This document shows positions 47,469-55,648 of a stretch of DNA of 64,000 nt, in pieces. The translations under genes were made by a program, and so were the position numbers. Positions within the stretch are counted from its first letter, which is position 1, and the number at the start of each line of letters is the position of its first letter. This DNA comes from Saccharicrinis aurantiacus (lineage in GTDB: Bacteria > Bacteroidota > Bacteroidia > Bacteroidales > Marinilabiliaceae), in assembly GCF_001660705.2 (NCBI RefSeq), contig NZ_LYBV02000038.1:62001-126000 (forward strand), given 5' to 3'. Under the pieces are notes generated by a model. That model ran no database searches. It saw only the letters and a list, made by a program, of their open reading frames with translations, and had not been told where the DNA came from.

Positions 47469-50400
47469 TTATGCTTTGTAAAGAGGGTCAGCACCAATTG
47501 TACCAACAAGATCAGCCATGTAAGCATCAGAAGTGATGTAAGCTAATTTAGTTTTAGCAATTTCAATTCTTGAAGCCACATTCATATCAACAACTAACTC
47601 TGCATTTTCTGGCTGAGCAGCAAAATCTTCAAGATTTGCTAACTGAGAAGTGATAAATGCAGCAGATTGAGACTGACGTAAAGCCAAACGCTCTTTGTAC
47701 CAATCGCTATTTACAACGTACTCACGATCGAAATATTTACGTAATTCAGGATCAGAAATTTCTTTTCCTTCGTACTCGCCGTAAGCCATAATGTTTAATA
47801 GAATCTTCAATGGAGGAATAGCTGCATCAATAGAACCATCAGCAAAATAAGCTTTTGCTACTTTCTCTTGTGCTTCGCAGATGTTGTTAATACCATCCAC
47901 AAAATCTTCCATGCTTTGTACCTCAGGCTTCAACATTTCCTCGCTAAATACAGCTTTAGGCTCATCGAATAAACGGTTCATACAACGGAATGCGAAGTTT
48001 TCAGTAATTCTGTATCCTAAACGGCTACCTAATATTTTTTTACCTTCAAACTCGAAGTCTTCAATTTTCTCTAAACAACCTGTTTTAATTAATAACTCAG
48101 GATCTCTATCTTCAGGTACTAAACGTGCCCAAATTTCAGGAATAAGAAGACTGATATCGTGATCGAAACGGTTTTTACCCACATAACCTGCAGCAGAACT
48201 AAAGCCTTGGTACTCTGTTAAGATGTACGATAATAAAGCATTGTTAAGGTCAGCAGTTGGTGCTAACATGTTAAAAGGACCTTTTGTTAAGGCACCCTCT
48301 GAACCTGCACCTGTTGTTGATGGAGATTTACCAGTTAAACTACAGATGAAATCCATAAATAACTCTGGTAACTCTTGGTAATGAATCGGGTTATAAACAC
48401 TTAATGGTCTAATACCGTTTTCTTTATCAACTGGGTTGTTTCTACGTCCTGGTAATACAGCATTTACTGGGTGAACAACTGCATCAGTAGCAGCAATTCT
48501 TCTGCGTAAACGGATACCTATTTCAGCTAAATAACTATCTTCAGTTTCTGTAGCGTAAACGTTTTTCTCTAAGTAACGTGGGTTTTTGGTAGGACCATCA
48601 GCCACAACACGTGTATGAGATGGAGTTACAAAATAACCGTCTTTATCGCTGTTAGCTACCTTAGTAATAAGATCTTTAACAGGTTGTGTATACTTATCAA
48701 AGTTGATTGCATCTTCAACTAACTCAATAGCATCTGCTTTACGCATAGGCTCATAGTTAGTTAGGAATGTTCCTGGAGTAACAATATCAAGCTCAGCACC
48801 TATATCGTAACCTCTAATTACAGCCTCATCCGGACGTTGGAATAAGTGAGCCTCACAGTTCTTAGTAATTTTCACACTCTTGTTAGCGTACTCTCCGTTT
48901 AAGTTAGGAATGCTGCTAGCAGGTAATGTAATAGAAGCTGTGATATCATCTTCCATCTGAATTTTATGAGAAGGAACAAAGTCAGAGCGTAACTTGTGTA
49001 CTAACCAGTTGCCATCTTCTTTAAATCCAATACGAACGTAGCTACCCATTACTGGGTTGTTTTTGTAAAGTAATGTTGTGCCTTCGCGACCATTTACATA
49101 CTCTACAGTCATATAATCTTTCCAGTTACCTGTTTCTTTATCGTTTCTGTAAAGACGTTTTACAAAAAGAACTAAAGTACGGATGTGTGCTGGAATGTTA
49201 TTTAAGAATTCGTTGTACTCATCGCTATACTGTTCTGATGGCGTTAATAATTTAACTGCAGAACCTAAAGTACGTTTTGGGCTTAAGAAAGAACGGCTCT
49301 CACCACCTTCTCTTACCTCTTTCCAACGATCAGAGTAATCTTTATTGATTACTTCATCAGCTAATTTAAAATCAGCCTCTAAGTTTTGTATGTTAAAAGT
49401 ACCATACTTAATAGCGTTTTGTAGTGATTTAGAAATCTCTGATTTACCACCACCAGATACTGTACATGGTTTGTGACAGAACATACCTTCTGCACTTGTG
49501 TGTACAATGCGCCATAATGCTTGAGTAGGGTGTTTTACCAACTGAAACTTGTCACCAGAAGGGTGTACGTAAGTTTTTTCAGGAGATAATTTTAAAGATC
49601 CGCCATCCCAGCTAACTGTAGATTTTTGGATATCGATATCAGCCGACTCAGGAATATAAATGATATTTGGATATTTTTTATCGATAGCATAACCTTCAGC
49701 TTTTACTTCAGCTTTGCTATTAATAAGGCTCATAGCCTCTTTGAAGCTGTATTTGTAATCGAATTTATCAGAGAATACATCCCCAAATACATTTTCACTC
49801 ATAATACCACGAGGGAATGCAATGGCACCACCAGCATGCTCTTCTTCAACTAAACCGTAAAGGTTAGCAGAGAAACCGATTTGAGTTTTTACTTCTTTTT
49901 TAGAATAACCATAATAGTTATCTGCGATAAGCGTTATTACTTGTCCTTTTTCAGTTCTACAAGTTAATTTAAACGCACCACCTTCGTTGTATAATTCATC
50001 TTCGCTCTCGTAGCACATACCGTCTTTTTTCTGACGCTCTGTAGCTTCGCTAATATGCGGAAGACCAACATCTTTTTTCTTTAACTTAGTTAACTGAGGT
50101 GCAAGTACTACACAACCAGTATGACCAGTCCAGTGCTCTACATCTAATGCAGCATCGTTTTCTGCTAGGTTATGATCTCCAGCGTTACCGAAAATATTCT
50201 CAACAAAGTCAAGGTTACTAGCTAAACAACCAGGAGCGAAGAAACGAATCTCCATGCTTTTTTGCTCAATTACACCTGGAACCTCAGGACAAACAACCGG
50301 ACGTAACATTAATGATAACATTACATTGGCTTTTTTCTCTTGATTGGCAGTAAAAGGCAATTGTTTTGACTCTACATCCGGATTTAATGCTGAATGTAAT

Positions 50401-50924
50401 AAGTGTGCAAAAGTTACTCTTGGTACCTCTTTCTTGTCCAAAGGCACTGGCATACCACCATCAACAATGTGGAAAGTACCTTTAGTAGTTCTTTTATCAG
50501 CTTTAGGGTTGTTAAGAATACCTTGCTTTACTCTATAAGAGCTTACTAAATCATTCTTAAAAGTATCGCCGTTAGGTGGTAAACTAATTTCGCGAGCTAA
50601 ACCTTTTTGATTTAATACAAATGTATTGTTAGGAATTTGTAATGATTTTCCGATGTTAACATCTTTAAGATAATCATCAATAAAGTTTTGAATTCTAGTG
50701 TCAACCGGAGAAAGGTGATCGGATAATAAACGTGACTTTTCTCTAAAGCTTTGGATTAAACCATCTGTTAGGTCTAAAAATTTTGCATTAGACAATTTTT
50801 TGTTTGAATCATTTTCATCATGAAACAAAGGTTGTCCAAGTGCAGCCAGCTGAAGATTTATGTACTGGATCATATCCTTACGATCCTTCTTAGTAGGCTT
50901 TAAATTTAATACTTCCTCTTTCAT
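47469..50924 (-). CDS. Large PEPCK-like protein, candidate PPi-dependent PEPCK
   Basis: A 1151-residue cytoplasmic protein. ATP- and GTP-dependent PEP carboxykinases are only 520-640 residues; ~1100-1200 residues is typical of the diphosphate-dependent type described from Entamoeba and Propionibacterium, which interconverts oxaloacetate + PPi with PEP + CO2 + Pi. The loop CHKPCTVSGGGKSEISKSL (about residues 482-500) stands where kinase-1 sits. An NPRYLEKNVY segment and an Arg-rich block (IGIRLRRRIAATDAVVHPVN) are also evident. No other known domain was seen. DUF4914, two genes downstream, shares GGGKSE. Either glycolytic PEP carboxylation or gluconeogenesis would fit. The assignment rests on length, motif and memory of the family. 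Confidence 0.6.
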   Translation of the reverse strand: MKEEVLNLKPTKKDRKDMIQYINLQLAALGQPLFHDENDSNKKLSNAKFLDLTDGLIQSFREKSRLLSDHLSPVDTRIQNFIDDYLKDVNIGKSLQIPNNTFVLNQKGLAREISLPPNGDTFKNDLVSSYRVKQGILNNPKADKRTTKGTFHIVDGGMPVPLDKKEVPRVTFAHLLHSALNPDVESKQLPFTANQEKKANVMLSLMLRPVVCPEVPGVIEQKSMEIRFFAPGCLASNLDFVENIFGNAGDHNLAENDAALDVEHWTGHTGCVVLAPQLTKLKKKDVGLPHISEATERQKKDGMCYESEDELYNEGGAFKLTCRTEKGQVITLIADNYYGYSKKEVKTQIGFSANLYGLVEEEHAGGAIAFPRGIMSENVFGDVFSDKFDYKYSFKEAMSLINSKAEVKAEGYAIDKKYPNIIYIPESADIDIQKSTVSWDGGSLKLSPEKTYVHPSGDKFQLVKHPTQALWRIVHTSAEGMFCHKPCTVSGGGKSEISKSLQNAIKYGTFNIQNLEADFKLADEVINKDYSDRWKEVREGGESRSFLSPKRTLGSAVKLLTPSEQYSDEYNEFLNNIPAHIRTLVLFVKRLYRNDKETGNWKDYMTVEYVNGREGTTLLYKNNPVMGSYVRIGFKEDGNWLVHKLRSDFVPSHKIQMEDDITASITLPASSIPNLNGEYANKSVKITKNCEAHLFQRPDEAVIRGYDIGAELDIVTPGTFLTNYEPMRKADAIELVEDAINFDKYTQPVKDLITKVANSDKDGYFVTPSHTRVVADGPTKNPRYLEKNVYATETEDSYLAEIGIRLRRRIAATDAVVHPVNAVLPGRRNNPVDKENGIRPLSVYNPIHYQELPELFMDFICSLTGKSPSTTGAGSEGALTKGPFNMLAPTADLNNALLSYILTEYQGFSSAAGYVGKNRFDHDISLLIPEIWARLVPEDRDPELLIKTGCLEKIEDFEFEGKKILGSRLGYRITENFAFRCMNRLFDEPKAVFSEEMLKPEVQSMEDFVDGINNICEAQEKVAKAYFADGSIDAAIPPLKILLNIMAYGEYEGKEISDPELRKYFDREYVVNSDWYKERLALRQSQSAAFITSQLANLEDFAAQPENAELVVDMNVASRIEIAKTKLAYITSDAYMADLVGTIGADPLYKA

Positions 50925-50962
50925 TATCTATTGATTTAATGGAATTTCTAATTTAGCGATGA

Positions 50963-50970
50963 CAAAAATA
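50963..50970 (-). promoter_or_regulatory. -7 element of the PEPCK-like gene
   Basis: Reads TATTTTTG on the minus strand, a perfect TAnnTTTG, 38 bases upstream of the start codon at 50924. A -33 element is not clear. Confidence 0.45.
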
Positions 50971-51298
50971 AAAAATTAAAGATATTTTTCTTCATTTACT
51001 TTTAAATAAATAGTAGATAGGGTTTCTTAGATGATTGATTTATTTTTTTTCTTATGATTTAGTTACAGAATATTTTTTGAATAGAGTTTTTATAATCCTT
51101 ATTCTATCATTCTTAAAATCAACCAAATTTACAAAAGGATTTCTTTAAACGGTAGAGATAATTGTTAAATATTAGTGAGCGAAAGTTATTAATTTCTAAA
51201 TTTTGAGCGCGTGAATTATTAACAATGATTAACATCTCAGAAAGTGTTATTTTGAGGGTAGAGGCTTAAAATTACTGAATAAACTTTCATTTTTTGCA
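50971..51298. other. Intergenic region without visible genes
   Basis: AT-rich; no coding frame or structured element seen apart from the flanking promoter and terminator. Confidence 0.4.
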
Positions 51299-51333
51299 TA
51301 AAAAAACGCCAGTATGTATGAAATACTGACGTT
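51299..51333 (-). terminator. Terminator of the DUF4494 gene
   Basis: On the minus strand AACGTCAGTAT pairs with ATACTGGCGTT (11 bp, one wobble) followed by a T run, 27 bases past the stop. Confidence 0.85.
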
Positions 51334-51360
51334 ATTCATGTTTTTTTTGGTTTTTATGAT

Positions 51361-51879
51361 CTATAAAAATTCCGATTCCCCAGTCTCAGAAACTTCTTCT
51401 ACTTCTGAAATAGGTTTTAAGTTTTCAGGAATCTCTTCATTCACATCATCTTTAAAATAAGGGAATACATCCGCTATGGGACTTTCCATTATTTGTGTGA
51501 TATCAAAATCAACAGTCATTCCACTCATTGACTCATTAATGCGCTCGTATGCTTCTTTAAGGTCAGAAGCAAGTACTAACATCATATTTGAAACTTTCTT
51601 TTCTTTACCAGCTTCTTCATCAATACTTACAAAAACAACTTTACATTTATACCACTTGTCTCCATCATCGTAAAAGAATAGGTCGGTATAATTTGCTTTT
51701 TTTATCGAGGGAACTGAAAATTCTCCACTTACGTATTGTTCCATTTCAGCATGAATTCTGCTTTCAGCTTCGGTATATGAAACGGCATCAATTAAATAGG
51801 GTAGGTTAACCTTTTTTTGTTTGCCTGTTTGTTCGTCTATTGCTTCGTATTTTACTTTACACTCAAACCAAGTATTCAT
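51361..51879 (-). CDS. DUF4494 protein
   Basis: A 172-residue cytoplasmic protein of the DUF4494 family, restricted to Bacteroidota as far as I recall. Two similar halves are visible: NTWFECKVKYEAIDEQTGKQ with 'NLPYLIDAVSYTEAESRI', and DKWYKCKVVFVSIDEEAGKE with 'NMMLVLASDLKEAYERI'. This looks like an internal duplication of a small alpha/beta unit. The last ~35 residues are acidic and probably disordered. Function unknown. It has a perfect -7 element upstream and a strong terminator, so it is an independently transcribed gene. Confidence 0.88.
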   Translation of the reverse strand: MNTWFECKVKYEAIDEQTGKQKKVNLPYLIDAVSYTEAESRIHAEMEQYVSGEFSVPSIKKANYTDLFFYDDGDKWYKCKVVFVSIDEEAGKEKKVSNMMLVLASDLKEAYERINESMSGMTVDFDITQIMESPIADVFPYFKDDVNEEIPENLKPISEVEEVSETGESEFL

Positions 51880-51914
51880 TGTTTATCAATTTTCTGTTAT
51901 TTTTTAAAGTATCG

Positions 51915-51922
51915 CAAAGATA
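51915..51922 (-). promoter_or_regulatory. -7 element of the DUF4494 gene
   Basis: Reads TATCTTTG on the minus strand, a perfect TAnnTTTG, 35 bases before the start codon. The rest of the 51880-52183 divergent gap shows no further element. Confidence 0.55.
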
Positions 51923-52183
51923 GAATAATTCATGACTTTTTAATTGATGTTTTTGCGCAACTTTCTGTGCGGATAGTAATAGTAATTTTGGTATTTAATA
52001 GCTGATTTTTAAGATAAGGTGAAAAAATATTCACTCGTAAACTTCAATTATTGAGCGATTTGTAATAAATGTTTAAAATAAATCACATTAGAGTACGTGT
52101 AAAGTAATACTTGATTGTCTTTATTATGAATTACCAATATTGTAAGCTATAAGCATTAGTATATTGGACTAACATTTACCACT

Positions 52184-52423
52184 ATGGAACAAACAGCAAT
52201 AAGAAGAAATTTATATAAGGTTTTAAGAAAAACAGGTATTCCACGCGAAAGCATTTCAGAGGATGCAAATTTGCAAGAAGGAATATTAAAAGATGAGGTT
52301 GATTTAACTTGTTTCTTATTTTTATTGGAAACTAAATTTCAGGTTGAAATTGATAACTCTGAATTGAATAATATCCGATCGGTAGAATCTACAATCGAAT
52401 ATTTACAACAACATTGCGCATAA
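52184..52423 (+). CDS. Acyl-carrier-protein-like protein lacking the Ser site
   Basis: A 79-residue acidic helical protein with the four-helix layout of carrier proteins: helix 1 'TAIRRNLYKVLRKTG', loop DANLQEGI, helix 2 'DLTCFLFLLETKFQVEI' and a terminal 'SVESTIEYLQQHC'. In carrier proteins helix 2 begins with D-S-L, the serine carrying 4'-phosphopantetheine. Here the aligned residues are D37-E38-V39, so the prosthetic group cannot be attached. It may act as a structural or regulatory partner rather than a carrier. It is convergent with the STN-domain gene, and its terminator falls inside that gene's 3' end. Confidence 0.6.
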   Translation: MEQTAIRRNLYKVLRKTGIPRESISEDANLQEGILKDEVDLTCFLFLLETKFQVEIDNSELNNIRSVESTIEYLQQHCA

Positions 52424-52450
52424 TTAGAATAGGTGATTAAATAACAACTA

Positions 52451-53989
52451 TTAAAAACCAGGCTGCTTGTCTGGTTTTTTTACATTAGGGACTAAGTATA
52501 TTGAAATTGGTTTCTTAAAAACATTCTCTAAATCTTCATCGGGGGTGATTACATTATAATCTTTCCAAAAGGCAATATCCGTTTCCTTTATTTCATCTGC
52601 TAAAATATAATGGGTTTTAAACGACTCAGAATTTCTTAAAGGTTCATTATTATAGGTTGCATCGGAAATAAGCAATTCTGCCACAGCATGGTATTCTGAG
52701 CTTTGTTTGTTTCGTTTATCCGACATCCGAATTTTTAGTTCGCCTCTAACATTATTTAAAATCCATTTGTCATTTATGGGTCTGTAATTAACTCGATACT
52801 CTGTAAAGTAGGGGGTTGACTTTATTTTTTTTGCATGTTGTTTTATTAGGTAATCGGCGCTGTTCTTTAAAGAGCGTTTGGTCATTGCAAATTTCACAGA
52901 ACTAAGAGCATAACTTTCTGTATCAATAATAAATTCGCCTTCGTAATACAAGTTATCTTCGGTTATAATAGGTTTAAACGATATTTTATACATGAGCCTA
53001 TCATGTTCAATTATGTAGCCGTTGTGCTTATATACATATTCGGTATCCTTATCATTTGTATTAAAAAAAGATCGGTGTTTTACCACATCAAGTTTGGCAA
53101 ATACAGCGGGGCCGCCAGCTAATTTGAGTCGTGCTACTGATACATCTGTTTCACTTTTTACTTTACGACCTTTAATAAATTTAACTCTTTCTTCATCGAT
53201 GCTATTAGAGTATTCGCTTTTATCAATCTGAAGAACAGCCTCTGCTACATCAATATACTGACCATCCTGAATAATGGTTTCTCTGAAGAATGCTTTAAGC
53301 GTTTGTGGTTCGTTAATATAATTATCATTGAAGGCAGAAATGCAATTCTCAATTACCTCATCAGCTTTAATGTTTTTGATTTTAATTTCTTTAATCTGCA
53401 CAAATTTTTCTCGCAGAGCCACAAATATACTTGTATCAGAATTTGGTACTAGATACCTTTTCTGATTATAACTTAATGACGAAACAACAATTGTGCTATG
53501 AGCCAGCGAATCGGGTATAATCAGAGAGAATTCTCCTTCAGCATTACTTATGGTTCCAAGTGCTTTTCCTAGAATGGAAATATTTGCATACGAAATGGGC
53601 TTATTGGTATTGGCTGAAAAAACAGTTCCGTTTACGATTAGGTTTTTACTACTAAGGACAGATTTCCGTTTTGCAAAATTATTAGTAATAATAATCTGAT
53701 TACCTAAGGTATCTATTTTTGTATTGCTTAGGGTTTTGCCTAGAAGTTCGATTATTGAAATACCTTCCTCATTAATGCTAATGATAGAATCAGTAGGTAT
53801 TGTGTTGGGATCGTATGAGAAGTCTACCTGATATTTTTTATTAAGCGAATCGAGTAGGTTCGAGATAGATATGTTTTCGTATTTAATACGAATTGGTTTT
53901 GTAATTTCCTTTTCACTTTGCGCTATTAGGGGTAATGTAGTAATACTACATAATATTAAGATGATAAGTATGTTTTTGATTTCATGCAC
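52451..53989 (-). CDS. STN/carboxypeptidase-regulatory-like envelope protein
   Basis: A 512-residue exported protein with leader ending LPLIAQ. Residues ~30-105 are a secretin/TonB short N-terminal (STN) domain: IRIKYENISISNLLDSLNKK and VDFSYDPNTIP. Residues ~115-195 are a carboxypeptidase-regulatory-like domain (VNGTVFSANTNKPISYANIS). The rest (YYEGEFIIDTESYALSSVKF) resembles C-terminal regions of DUF5686-type proteins but is too short for a TonB-dependent barrel. It is last in an ECF sigma - FecR operon, 16 bases from the FecR gene. STN domains normally contact FecR, so it may be the signal-input protein of this system. Confidence 0.75.
   Translation of the reverse strand: MHEIKNILIILILCSITTLPLIAQSEKEITKPIRIKYENISISNLLDSLNKKYQVDFSYDPNTIPTDSIISINEEGISIIELLGKTLSNTKIDTLGNQIIITNNFAKRKSVLSSKNLIVNGTVFSANTNKPISYANISILGKALGTISNAEGEFSLIIPDSLAHSTIVVSSLSYNQKRYLVPNSDTSIFVALREKFVQIKEIKIKNIKADEVIENCISAFNDNYINEPQTLKAFFRETIIQDGQYIDVAEAVLQIDKSEYSNSIDEERVKFIKGRKVKSETDVSVARLKLAGGPAVFAKLDVVKHRSFFNTNDKDTEYVYKHNGYIIEHDRLMYKISFKPIITEDNLYYEGEFIIDTESYALSSVKFAMTKRSLKNSADYLIKQHAKKIKSTPYFTEYRVNYRPINDKWILNNVRGELKIRMSDKRNKQSSEYHAVAELLISDATYNNEPLRNSESFKTHYILADEIKETDIAFWKDYNVITPDEDLENVFKKPISIYLVPNVKKPDKQPGF
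52453..52481 (+). terminator. Terminator of the carrier-like gene, inside the opposing CDS
   Basis: AAAAACCAG (52453-52461) pairs with CTGGTTTTT (52471-52479), and a T run follows. It begins 30 bases after the carrier-like stop and overlaps the last codons of the minus-strand STN-domain gene. Confidence 0.75.
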
Positions 53990-54005
53990 AGATTTAGTTT
54001 ATAAT

Positions 54006-54971
54006 TTATATTGAGGTTTTTGAACTACTTACAAAGCTGACACTAATATTAAAGGTTTTTGAAATAACATCGCATATAAAATCAATATTACTTTGATTAA
54101 AGGTGGCACTAATTTGAGCTTCTTCAGAATTAAAATTCTCAGGTAATACAATTTCTACGTCATATATATCTTCAATTAAGCCAATAGCATCATTTAAAGG
54201 TTCTTTTTTAAACTTTAGCTTTTTAGTTTTCCATGCGATAAAATTGTTGTCGGTATTTTTAACTTTAACTAGCTTGTGACTTATCCTATTATAATATATT
54301 TTATCACCTGCAGTTAAATAATAAGCATCATCTTCGTTATTACTTTTAAATACTTCAACCGTGCCTGAAGCAACTGTTACAGCTGTTTGATTTTTGGTTT
54401 CTTTAATATTAAATGAAGTCCCAAGTACCTTAACCTTTATATCGCCAATATCTATGGTAAAAGGGGAAGAGGCGTTTCTTTTAACCTGAAAAAAGGCTTC
54501 TCCCGATAAACTAACTCTTCGTTCATTCTTATTGAAAGTATTATCAATTGATATGCTAGAATTTTTATTAATATCAACAACCGAACCATCAGGTAATTGA
54601 TACTGTTTAACAATTAAATTACTTGTTTCAATTGTTTCAATATTATTAGAATTGAATACCGAGAATATACCAATAAGTAGTATTATTGCAGCTGCAGCAG
54701 CAAATACATAAGCAAAGCGTTGCTTTAATTTACTTTTATTAATTTGTGATTTTACTTTAGTATATGCATCGTCAACGTTGATTTGCTTGGTAAGCATAGC
54801 TTTATCGGTTTCGAATAAACCTGATGCAATTTGCTCCCACTCAACTTTGTTTCTCGGGCTTTGGTTTATCCAATCTTCAATATACAGTTGTTCGTTTTTA
54901 TTGGCTTCACCACTTAAAACTTTGGTGGCAATATCCCAATCTAACTCATTATTTATATTACTAGTCTTCAT
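54006..54971 (-). CDS. FecR-family anti-sigma factor
   Basis: A 321-residue membrane anti-sigma factor. The cytoplasmic N-terminus (DWDIATKVLSGEANKNEQLY) precedes one TM helix at about residues 86-106 (FAYVFAAAAAIILLIGIFSVF). The periplasmic FecR domain follows (YQLPDGSVVDINKNSSISID, then EAFFQVKRNASSPFTIDIGD, then KVLGTSFNI), and the C-terminal DUF4974 domain ends the protein (LKFKKEPLNDAIGLIEDIYD). It should hold the sigma factor encoded 20 bases upstream until an envelope signal arrives, probably through the downstream STN-domain protein. Confidence 0.93.
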   Translation of the reverse strand: MKTSNINNELDWDIATKVLSGEANKNEQLYIEDWINQSPRNKVEWEQIASGLFETDKAMLTKQINVDDAYTKVKSQINKSKLKQRFAYVFAAAAAIILLIGIFSVFNSNNIETIETSNLIVKQYQLPDGSVVDINKNSSISIDNTFNKNERRVSLSGEAFFQVKRNASSPFTIDIGDIKVKVLGTSFNIKETKNQTAVTVASGTVEVFKSNNEDDAYYLTAGDKIYYNRISHKLVKVKNTDNNFIAWKTKKLKFKKEPLNDAIGLIEDIYDVEIVLPENFNSEEAQISATFNQSNIDFICDVISKTFNISVSFVSSSKTSI

Positions 54972-54991
54972 TGTTCTTTCGTCTTTTATAA

Positions 54992-55537
54992 CTACAACAT
55001 TATTTGATATACTTGCTTCTTCAACTCACTAAGATTTACCCTTAGGTATTTTAGAGCTTTGCCCATTTGATTTTCTACTGTTTTGGGCGATATATTTAAC
55101 TTGTTTGCAATTTCTTTGTATTTAAGTCCGTCAATCCTATTTAGCTTAAAGATTTTTTTCCTCTGTTCGGGTAATGTATCTATGATCGAATTTATTTTTC
55201 CTAGTACTGTTGAATCAGAATAATTGAGATATTCGATTTGAGATTCAGGATTTATTTTCGATCTGTATTTTTGTTCGTATTGTATCCGCTTTAGCTCATT
55301 ATTACATCTATTTCTAACGGCGGAGAATAAATAGGCTTTTATCGATTGTATTTGGTATTTATGCTTCTTTTCCCACAAGAGCACAAATATCTCTTGGGTT
55401 ATGCTTTCAGCCTTATCAATATCGTGCAGGTATTTATTGGCGAAAGCAACTAACCCGATATAATGCTCCTTAAAAAGCTTCTCGAATGCCCTTTCGTCTC
55501 CCTTTTTTATTAGTTCTATTAGTTCACTGTCCTTCAT
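54992..55537 (-). CDS. ECF RNA polymerase sigma factor, FecI-like
   Basis: A 181-residue ECF sigma factor. Region 2 is ANKYLHDIDKAESITQEIF, followed by VLLWEKK; region 4 is IIDTLPEQRKKIFKLNRIDG with YKEIANKLNISPKTVENQM. It belongs to the Bacteroidetes expansion that pairs with FecR anti-sigma factors, and the FecR gene follows 20 bases later. It heads the three-gene operon. The usual partner, a SusC-like TonB receptor, is absent here, so the signal may come from the STN/CPD protein. Target promoters are not evident. Confidence 0.93.
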   Translation of the reverse strand: MKDSELIELIKKGDERAFEKLFKEHYIGLVAFANKYLHDIDKAESITQEIFVLLWEKKHKYQIQSIKAYLFSAVRNRCNNELKRIQYEQKYRSKINPESQIEYLNYSDSTVLGKINSIIDTLPEQRKKIFKLNRIDGLKYKEIANKLNISPKTVENQMGKALKYLRVNLSELKKQVYQIML

Positions 55538-55648
55538 TAATCAAGGTGTTTATAGTATGACAAGGGAAAAAGAAAAATCCCCTATTAAAGTTATAACTTT
55601 TTTTAGAGGATGTGAATAAATAGGATTAATAATGAATTGTATAATAGG

